Origin: CAZSAL01 sp964604825
GTDB lineage: Bacteria > Elusimicrobiota > Elusimicrobia > 2-01-FULL-59-12
Reading direction: 5' to 3'
Assembly (NCBI GenBank): GCA_964604825.1
Contig: CAZSAL010000058.1
Span: forward strand, 1 to 15,313
Length of the DNA stretch: 15,313 nucleotides
In this document: positions 7,318-12,727 of the stretch, one piece after another
Layout: each line of letters opens with the position of its first letter
How positions within the stretch are numbered: position 1 is the first letter of the stretch
Made by a program: the position numbers and the translations under genes
Notes under the pieces: generated by a model
What the model was told of the DNA's origin: nothing
What the model saw: only the letters and a program-made list of their open reading frames with translations
The model's database searches: none

Positions 7318-8070
7318 TTAATGCTGCGGATTCACCGCGCCTCCAACGAACACGGCGGTCAGCAACACGAAAATATAAGCCTGTAAAAAAGCCACGAAAA
7401 TCTCAAGCAGTCCAATACCGACGGCTGCGAGCACGGAAACAGGCGCTATAAGAATATTCCGAAAAATGAAGATGAGGCTCAGGAAAGCAAGCATTACGAT
7501 ATGCCCGGCGATCATGTTCGCAAATAACCGGACGCAGAGCGCGAACGATTTAGTGATAAGACCCATGATTTCTATGACGAAAATAAAAGGGACAAGCCAG
7601 AATGGCAGCCCGTGCGGAACGATGGATTGCAGATAATGCCCCAACCCATGTTCTCTGATCCCCGACACATTGATCATTACAAACGACGTGAGCGCCATCG
7701 CGCCCGTCACAGAAATATTACCCGTAGCCGTAGCGCCCCACGGCACGAGGCCCAGCAGGTTGCAGGTCAGAATAAAGAAAAAAAGCGTCAAGAAATAGGA
7801 CAAATAACGATCGCCTGCAGGGCCCAGATTCGGGCGTACTATTTCATCGCGGATATAAACAATGAAAACCTCAAGAAAATTGGCCAGTTTTGTGTCAACG
7901 CCATCTTTGATCTGCCTGCGTGCCGCTAGTCCAAGGATGATCAGCAGCGCTCCCGCTATCCACATCATCAGCCCATGAAGGGTCAGATCAACAGACAAGC
8001 CTCGGACGGTGAAGAGATGATCGATCCGACGGTTTAAAAGATGGTGTTCCAGAATCTCAACGAAGTCCAT
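7318..8070 (-). CDS. atpB: F1Fo ATP synthase subunit a
   Basis: 250 residues with five or six membrane helices. Subunit a holds the two proton half-channels beside the c ring. The essential arginine lies in FALCVRLFANMIAGH (R181, equivalent to R210 of E. coli). The C-terminal helix with LLEIFVAFLQAYIFVLLTAVFVGGAV is also diagnostic, as is NLLGLVPWG near 104-112. I start at MDFVEILEHH because this ATG shares its A with the TAA of atpI (TAATG), and subunit a proteins usually begin close to such a sequence. An ATG 36 codons upstream lies wholly inside atpI in another frame and gives an implausible cysteine-rich extension. Confidence 0.95.
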   Translation of the reverse strand: MDFVEILEHHLLNRRIDHLFTVRGLSVDLTLHGLMMWIAGALLIILGLAARRQIKDGVDTKLANFLEVFIVYIRDEIVRPNLGPAGDRYLSYFLTLFFFILTCNLLGLVPWGATATGNISVTGAMALTSFVMINVSGIREHGLGHYLQSIVPHGLPFWLVPFIFVIEIMGLITKSFALCVRLFANMIAGHIVMLAFLSLIFIFRNILIAPVSVLAAVGIGLLEIFVAFLQAYIFVLLTAVFVGGAVNPQH

Positions 8071-8423
8071 TAAGCCCGCCTGTAAAAAGGGATCTGACCA
8101 AGCGACAGAACAAAATACGCCATAACCAGCGAAAGCAGGGGAGTAGCAACAGGTTGTCTCAACGCATGCAATATCCACGCCGCAGCTCCTACAGACAGGA
8201 GCCGGAAGAGCGACCCGCCGAAATAAATCGAGTAGAAAAGCTTATCGCTGCGGGAAAAGGACCAACGAATAAGGCCCAGGGCAAGAAAGCTTTCCAACCC
8301 GGCCGCCAAAATGACAATAAAGACAGAAATCTGATGCAGGAATTTAACGGAGAATGCGATCGACAGAAGAGCGATCGTCATAACAAGAATAGAAACAAAA
8401 CCAAAAAATGTTCTATCAAACAT
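8070..8423 (-). CDS. atpI: ATP synthase assembly protein AtpI (subunit I-like)
   Basis: 117 residues with four hydrophobic stretches (roughly 8-27, 31-51, 63-87 and 92-110) and basic loops. Short four-helix membrane proteins directly before atpB are normally AtpI/ATP synthase chain I, which helps c-ring assembly in other bacteria. The call rests on topology, length and position rather than on a strong motif. Its stop codon overlaps the atpB start by one base, indicating coupled translation. Confidence 0.75.
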   Translation of the reverse strand: MFDRTFFGFVSILVMTIALLSIAFSVKFLHQISVFIVILAAGLESFLALGLIRWSFSRSDKLFYSIYFGGSLFRLLSVGAAAWILHALRQPVATPLLSLVMAYFVLSLGQIPFYRRA

Positions 8424-8441
8424 AAAGGAATTGATCCGAAA

Positions 8442-8642
8442 TTAGCTGAGGAATTCTCGAAAGAAATTATACATCCCCACGCCGACACCAACCGCCACTC
8501 CTCCCAACGTTCCCCACGGACTTGAGTTGAAATGCCTGTCAACTCTGATCCCGGCGTAAATGCCAATCAGAACCGTCAACGCCAGAGTCGTTCCCGCATA
8601 CACATGTTTCCAGATGTTCGGCGGAGGCGGAGGCTTATCCAT
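8442..8642 (-). CDS. atpZ: AtpZ/AtpI-family small membrane protein
   Basis: 66 residues. A proline-rich start (MDKPPPPPN) is followed by two membrane helices. The pattern GIYAGIRVDRHFNSSPWGTLGG (in the middle) and GVGVGMYNFFR matches the short family annotated as putative F0F1-ATPase subunit/Mg-Ca transporter: G...G...D..., then SPW/TPW, then G...G. It is the first gene of the atp operon, 18 bp before atpI. No good ribosome binding site precedes the ATG and an in-frame TGA closes the frame upstream, so the start is the only ATG available. Confidence 0.8.
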   Translation of the reverse strand: MDKPPPPPNIWKHVYAGTTLALTVLIGIYAGIRVDRHFNSSPWGTLGGVAVGVGVGMYNFFREFLS

Positions 8643-8654
8643 AGCTGAAACTGC

Positions 8655-8684
8655 ATGATATCAAAGACGAAACAACAGCGGCAA
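8655..8684 (-). promoter_or_regulatory. Candidate atp operon promoter
   Basis: The minus strand has TTGCCG (8679-8684), an 18-bp spacer and TATCAT (8655-8660), which match the -35 and -10 consensus at four and five of six bases. It lies between the terminator of the upstream gene and atpZ, where the operon must be started. Transcription would begin near 8648, only a few bases before the atpZ ATG, so the message would be almost leaderless. This is plausible but unproven. Confidence 0.4.
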
Positions 8685-8721
8685 TTTGATACGGCAACCA
8701 GGAATGCTTTTGTCTCAGATG

Positions 8722-8756
8722 AAAAACCCGTCCGCCAGGTTAGTGGAGGACGGGTT
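8722..8756 (-). terminator. Terminator of the 860-residue paralog gene
   Basis: Nine-base arms (8725-8733, 8748-8756; AACCCGTCC and GGACGGGTT) around a 14-base loop. On the minus strand the stem is followed by a run of five T. It starts about 30 bp after the stop codon of the gene at 8787. Arm and loop sequence recur almost exactly at 12662-12693 behind the other paralog. Confidence 0.85.
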
Positions 8757-8786
8757 CTTGTGATTAATATTTATAAGTAACTTCGT

Positions 8787-11369
8787 TTACGCAGCTGCCA
8801 GTTGTGCCAGACGCGCCGCAGCAATCTGACGATCTTCTAATAATTGCCTTCCTTCGTTTACAACACCAATAGCGACCAACGCCTGATGAAATGATCCCGA
8901 GGCGTTCGTAAACAATGCGTTTACCTGCTCTGCTGTCCCGCTCTCTAAGGTCTTCGCTGCGCCGCTCAGTTGGGCCGCCAGACTATTTACCTCTTCCGGT
9001 CTGACCCCGTTAGTAAGCCTCTCTGCAATGGTTTTCATATCCAATGCCGGCATGTTGATGCCTCTTTCAGAAACCTTCGCATTGGGATCAAATGTTTCTG
9101 CAACTGAAGCGCAGAATTCCGTAATGGCCTCCTCGAACCTGTTATCAGCAACAAGCGCCGTTACAGCGTCCTCTCCATGACGATCACCCACAATTGTCAT
9201 GACCGTTTCAACCAGTGAAGACAAAGGCGTAAAACCTGTACCTAATGTATCGGCCGCGAACTTGGCGGCCCGCAAAGTAAGCGGGATAGCTGTTTCTCCA
9301 CCTCGAGCCAATGTTTTAACAAATTCCTTCATGGTAAATGCTTCCGCCTCGCCGTGATTCATTTTTTCAATTTCTCTCCAGTTGGCCACATTGATCAGAG
9401 CTTTCAGGACATGCATGTTTAGCGCTCTTCTGTCCATGCTCAGCAATGCGGGGTTGAGCCTGACCTCCAAATAACCGCCGCGCCGAGAGACCTTTTCCCC
9501 GTTAGGGAGAGAATCATCCCATCTAATGGCAACGCGCCATATTCCCTTGTTGTCACCTCCATACAAATACGCTTCCACACCAGCTTTATACAGGACATCG
9601 TGTATGGACATTCCCATAGCCCCTAAGGCCATGGCAATACTGTTATGGACCTGTCCCCCAATTCCTCCATTTCGATACATCACAGGAAAGCTAAGTTCAT
9701 ATTGTGTAAGCCCACGTTTTTTTTCCCAAATAAGATTCGGGAGAGTGGCATAACCTGAGCTATCAGTAGAATCGACCGGCATTCTATGCACTTCCAACAC
9801 CTTTGAATCAGGATTTCCGTTCTTCCATGAAACCTGCAACAACGGATGTATTTTATCAGAGAGCTGGGACTCGTTAAGAACTTGCACCGTCACTCCTGCA
9901 CTCGCCGCCGCATCTTGCAGTAATTTTAATCCATTTTGCTTCAACCCGGTCACTACGGAAGCTTCTTTAAGCTCCTCGATAACCGTATTCAAATAATCAA
10001 CCGGGGACTTATAAGTTTCCTGAGAAGCGGGAACTGCTAACCGCAAAGGCATATTTACACCGCTGCCGCCACCCCCTTCGAAGGTTTCTTTAACAGGTCC
10101 TTCCAGTCGTTCTTCAACAGGTTCGGCAGTCGTATGCGCCGTGTGGATTGCCTGCGTTCTTGCCGCCGTGATTTCTTCGCCAGTCAGGTGATCGCCAAGG
10201 ATCCGGCGCAGGTACAGAACCTCATCATTCATGGTGTGCGACCGCACAACCGGCGATATCACCACATAACTGAGGTTTTTCTGTCTGAATATATTCGTGA
10301 CCCCCGCCGTATGGAAGCCCCCGAAGACCATCACCACCGGCACGGACGGATTCTGTCTGCTGAGTTCCATGACCTTCGCAGCCATAGGCCCATCCCGCAC
10401 AATCGCCATGGCGTAATGGTCAATCGCAGACCGAAGCGCTTCCCGCCATTCGCCGATGTCCTGCCCGGGCATAAGGTCATTGACCAGCGCCAGGATTTCC
10501 GGCGTTTGTTTCGCCACATAACCCACTTCTTCCATGGTCAACTGCTGACGGAAAAGATTCGCCAGAAGGCGGAATCCCTGCTCCGCTTTGACAAGATTCG
10601 TCAGAAACGCGGCTTTCGAGCCAGCCTGCCCAGCCAGCTCTATTTTCTTCTTCAGCAGCATGGACTGGGCAGCGCCATAATTATCGATATGTGAGACTCC
10701 AAGTTCTCTGGCCAGTTCACTCAGATCCATATCCCCGCGATTAAAGGCCTCTTCCACTTTCCATAATTTCCTTAGAGACCTTGGCGCATCCCGTTTGGAC
10801 TGCGCTATGACGGCATGCAGTTCATCCAGCCTATTGGCCAGCCTGAGCCTGATCCCGGCGGATTGCCTGATCACGTTCAGATTCACCAGATAGTCCGTCT
10901 TATCATCTATGCCGGCTAAACGCACGGGTTTATCCGAATTCATGGCGAAGTATTCCATACCTGTCATTTCCGCTTCCCTCATCAGGAAATCGCCCAGTTT
11001 TTCGCGTTCTGCCAGACTGTGATTCCTGGTGAAAGAAAGATTTTCGTCTTCCCAGGCGCCTTCCACACCAACGACCATGGCGCCCCGCACAGGAGTAGCC
11101 TGCGGCTGGAATATTTTCAGCATCCCTTCTATATTCTTCTGCACACCATAATTGGCGTGGAGGTCTTCGATAAGGATCACGGGCTTTTCCGTGCTTCCCT
11201 TATAGAACGAATCCACGTACCCCAGGCGTGAGGGAGGCGTGAACGCGCGCACGAAATCCGGAACGGCCGGCGCGGCCATAGGCGCGGCGAACGCGGGCTG
11301 GAACGTTGAAGCAAGCATCGCTCCGCTCAATAGGATTGACAGCGTTTTTTTCGTCGAATATGAATTCAT
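8787..11369 (-). CDS. Secreted protein with EreA/ChaN/TraB-like domain, paralog 1
   Basis: 860 residues, no named family recognised over the full length. Residues 1-29 are a Sec signal peptide (KK, hydrophobic core LSILLSGAMLA, cleavage after AFA). Residues ~60-375 have the layout of the EreA/ChaN/TraB (Tiki) superfamily: VILIEDLH (E68, H71), GVEG (E103), RLAGIDD (D155), RD..MA (325-330) and FGGFHTAG (H353). A charged helical stretch (~165-340) lies between the two halves. After a Gly-rich linker (~425-440) the C-terminal ~410 residues are unlike anything I know and end in AAA. AGGAG precedes the ATG. The N-terminal 400 residues align without gaps to the protein at 12728-15064, but the C-terminus does not. 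Enzyme activity, haem binding or another role is open. Confidence 0.85.
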   Translation of the reverse strand: MNSYSTKKTLSILLSGAMLASTFQPAFAAPMAAPAVPDFVRAFTPPSRLGYVDSFYKGSTEKPVILIEDLHANYGVQKNIEGMLKIFQPQATPVRGAMVVGVEGAWEDENLSFTRNHSLAEREKLGDFLMREAEMTGMEYFAMNSDKPVRLAGIDDKTDYLVNLNVIRQSAGIRLRLANRLDELHAVIAQSKRDAPRSLRKLWKVEEAFNRGDMDLSELARELGVSHIDNYGAAQSMLLKKKIELAGQAGSKAAFLTNLVKAEQGFRLLANLFRQQLTMEEVGYVAKQTPEILALVNDLMPGQDIGEWREALRSAIDHYAMAIVRDGPMAAKVMELSRQNPSVPVVMVFGGFHTAGVTNIFRQKNLSYVVISPVVRSHTMNDEVLYLRRILGDHLTGEEITAARTQAIHTAHTTAEPVEERLEGPVKETFEGGGGSGVNMPLRLAVPASQETYKSPVDYLNTVIEELKEASVVTGLKQNGLKLLQDAAASAGVTVQVLNESQLSDKIHPLLQVSWKNGNPDSKVLEVHRMPVDSTDSSGYATLPNLIWEKKRGLTQYELSFPVMYRNGGIGGQVHNSIAMALGAMGMSIHDVLYKAGVEAYLYGGDNKGIWRVAIRWDDSLPNGEKVSRRGGYLEVRLNPALLSMDRRALNMHVLKALINVANWREIEKMNHGEAEAFTMKEFVKTLARGGETAIPLTLRAAKFAADTLGTGFTPLSSLVETVMTIVGDRHGEDAVTALVADNRFEEAITEFCASVAETFDPNAKVSERGINMPALDMKTIAERLTNGVRPEEVNSLAAQLSGAAKTLESGTAEQVNALFTNASGSFHQALVAIGVVNEGRQLLEDRQIAAARLAQLAAA

Positions 11370-11445
11370 AGAGATTCTCCTGGTTTCGTCTCTCCCGCAT
11401 GTAGTAAGCTGGGGCCCATCGATAAAGTCTTCCCTCTTTTAGTAG

Positions 11446-11470
11446 ATCCCCTATAACAGATTTCGGGGAT
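11446..11470. repeat. Intergenic palindromic element, copy 6
   Basis: ATCCCC/GGGGAT arms around CTATAACAGATTTC-like sequence, followed by GATG. It matches the family cleanly seen at 4105-4129, with a weakened inner stem. It lies 77-101 bp upstream of the paralog 1 start, within its likely leader. Confidence 0.5.
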
Positions 11471-11492
11471 GATGCTGTTTAGCAACAGCATC
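11471..11492 (-). promoter_or_regulatory. Perfect hairpin in the leader of paralog 1
   Basis: Nine-base arms GATGCTGTT/AACAGCATC around a four-base loop. It sits directly next to the conserved 51-nt element and has no counterpart at the same place before paralog 2. It could be a leader RNA structure. No T-run follows, so it is not an obvious terminator. Confidence 0.45.
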
Positions 11493-11541
11493 AGTTTACG
11501 CGAAACCACAAAGTTTTTAAATATGTCCAAAGGCTAAAAAT
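11491..11541 (-). promoter_or_regulatory. Conserved upstream element, copy 1
   Basis: 51 bp with only two differences from 15181-15231, including 39 identical bases in a row (11503-11541). It lies 122-172 bp before the start of paralog 1, nearly the same distance as in copy 2. It is A/T-rich. On the minus strand TTTAAA and TAAACT (TAGACT in copy 2) are separated by 17 bp and could be -35 and -10. Alternatively the element is the start of a shared 5' leader RNA. Conservation outside the coding region argues for a regulatory role or very recent duplication. Confidence 0.6.
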
Positions 11542-11549
11542 AAGGGACT

Positions 11550-11555
11550 ATTATA
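11550..11555 (-). promoter_or_regulatory. Candidate -10 box upstream of paralog 1
   Basis: A perfect TATAAT on the minus strand, but no convincing -35 hexamer 16-18 bp upstream. If used, transcription would begin almost at the edge of the conserved element, making that element a 5' leader. Copy 2 lacks this TATAAT. Confidence 0.25.
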
Positions 11556-11614
11556 CCCATCAGGTTTATGGGCCCAGAAAACACATTGATTTAACGATGC
11601 GTTTTTGGGATGGG

Positions 11615-11806
11615 CTAGAACGAATAGACTAGCGCCAGACCATCAGGCTGCGGGACGAACGCCCATTGACGGGATTGGTGGTGGCGGCGAAGAAAATGCG
11701 AGGCCGAATACCCCAGAAGAGCGCCTGCAAAAACGTCCGAGAGCCAGTGCTCGTTTGAATAAATACGGGAAAATCCTACGGCAGTGGCCACAGCGTAAGA
11801 CGGAAG
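11615..11806 (-). pseudogene. PAP2 phosphatase remnant (C-terminal 63 codons)
   Basis: The minus strand between a TAG at 11807-11809 and a TAG at 11615-11617 encodes 63 residues without a start codon. Residues 3-33 read as the last helices of a PAP2 (type 2 phosphatidic acid phosphatase) domain: YAVATAVGFSRIYSNEHWLS, then DVFAGALLGYS. SRIYSNEHWLSD is a full motif 3 (SR-x5-H-x3-D) with the catalytic histidine and aspartate. Motifs 1 (K-x6-RP) and 2 (PSGH), which lie upstream in intact enzymes, are missing; instead the stop codon of the alpha/beta hydrolase lies 17 bp before the fragment. This is what remains of a gene cut by recombination or deletion. It occupies most of the 453-bp stretch without an intact gene. 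Confidence 0.75.
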
Positions 11807-11822
11807 CTACTTCATTACATCT

Positions 11823-12632
11823 TCACTTCTTAACTACCTCACCTTTCCCCAGAAAATCCCGCAGAAAACGGTTAAAGACAGTGGGATTTTCCAGATTAGA
11901 TAAATGGCCCGCCCCTGTGATCGCGTGAAGTTCTGCGCCGCGGATTTTTTCCTGCATGATCCGGGCTACAGGGACCGGCGTAACAACGTCTTTTTCTCCG
12001 ACCAACAAAAGCGTTGGAACTGATATTTTCGCGAGGCTTGCCGCATAATCTGTACGCGCAGCCAGAGCGATCAATGTGCCTATGGCGCCCAGCGGCGGAT
12101 TAGACTCGATGATACTGCGGATTTTCTGTACCGCCGCCTGATTGTTTAAAAAAGTATCTTCAGAAAAAATGCCTTTTACGAACGCTTCCGCATAAGCGGA
12201 CATCCCTTCAGCCTTTATTTTTCTGACTGCCGCAGCGCGGGCGATCTTTGCGTCATTTGAATCCGCTTCCGCGCGCGTGTCGCATAAAACCATGGCTCTC
12301 ACACGGTCAGGGTTGCGCTCCACAGTTCGCAGCGCAATATATCCTCCCATGGACAACCCCACAAGCGCCGCTTTCTGTATTTTTAAATGATCAAGAAGCG
12401 CTATAAGGTCATCGACAAAAATCTCCAGGAGGTATTGCCCGTCGCCTGCGCCAGTTAAGCCGTGGCCGCGCACATCATAAGTGATAACCCGATAATCTCT
12501 GCGAAAAGCCTCAACCTGTGGCTCCCACATCGCCTGGCTGAATGGGAAGCCATGAATAAACACTACTGGCGCTTTTGACTTATCGCCATAGTCTGAATAA
12601 TGCATCCTGATGCCGTTAATTAGCGTGTCCAC
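11823..12632 (-). CDS. Alpha/beta hydrolase
   Basis: 269 residues, the usual length of a cytoplasmic alpha/beta-hydrolase-fold enzyme. The fold is clear: oxyanion-hole region VVFIHGFPFSQAMW (23-36), YDVRGHGLT (52-60), nucleophile elbow GLSMGG (S94), acid in LLLVGEKD (D215) and histidine in ITGAGHLSNLENP (H243). It most resembles the 3-oxoadipate enol-lactonase/esterase branch, but the substrate cannot be told from sequence and no catabolic genes are nearby. There is no signal peptide. The start is GTG at 12632, chosen because MDTLINGIRMHYSDYG fits the family start; the ATG nine codons later would cut the first strand. It lies between the two secreted paralogs, 25 bp after the terminator of the upstream one, and its stop abuts the PAP2 remnant. 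Confidence 0.9.
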   Translation of the reverse strand: MDTLINGIRMHYSDYGDKSKAPVVFIHGFPFSQAMWEPQVEAFRRDYRVITYDVRGHGLTGAGDGQYLLEIFVDDLIALLDHLKIQKAALVGLSMGGYIALRTVERNPDRVRAMVLCDTRAEADSNDAKIARAAAVRKIKAEGMSAYAEAFVKGIFSEDTFLNNQAAVQKIRSIIESNPPLGAIGTLIALAARTDYAASLAKISVPTLLLVGEKDVVTPVPVARIMQEKIRGAELHAITGAGHLSNLENPTVFNRFLRDFLGKGEVVKK

Positions 12633-12638
12633 TTCAGT

Positions 12639-12644
12639 ATTTTA
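12639..12644 (-). promoter_or_regulatory. Candidate -10 box of the hydrolase gene
   Basis: TAAAAT on the minus strand in the 25-bp gap between the terminator at 12658 and the GTG start. A promoter is expected here because the upstream gene terminates. The -35 region would fall within the terminator T-run and is poor. Use of this box would give a leaderless message. Confidence 0.25.
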
Positions 12645-12657
12645 CTATTCATACAAC

Positions 12658-12693
12658 AAAAAACCCGTCCGCCAGGTTAGTGGAGAACGGGTT
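12658..12693 (-). terminator. Terminator of the 778-residue paralog gene
   Basis: Arms 12662-12670 and 12685-12693 around a 14-base loop nearly identical to that at 8734-8747. One base differs from the other copy: as minus-strand RNA it gives a G-U wobble and keeps all nine pairs, whereas plus-strand RNA would have a C-A mismatch. Six T follow on the minus strand. It starts ~35 bp after the stop codon at 12728. Confidence 0.85.
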
Positions 12694-12727
12694 TTTTCGG
12701 GTGATTGAGCGATCCAGATATTGAAGC

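Noticed and set aside
8071..8178. An upstream ATG that would lengthen subunit a by 36 residues
   Set aside because: It lies inside atpI in another frame; the extension is cysteine-rich and unlike subunit a, while the TAATG overlap at 8070 explains the start.
11491..11541. A known riboswitch class (preQ1, cyclic-di-GMP) in the conserved upstream element
   Set aside because: I could not find the required conserved core bases or a convincing multi-stem structure.
11605..11928. 107-codon frame on the plus strand
   Set aside because: It is the complement of the PAP2 remnant and the end of the hydrolase; its protein shows no family features while the minus strand shows a clear PAP2 motif.
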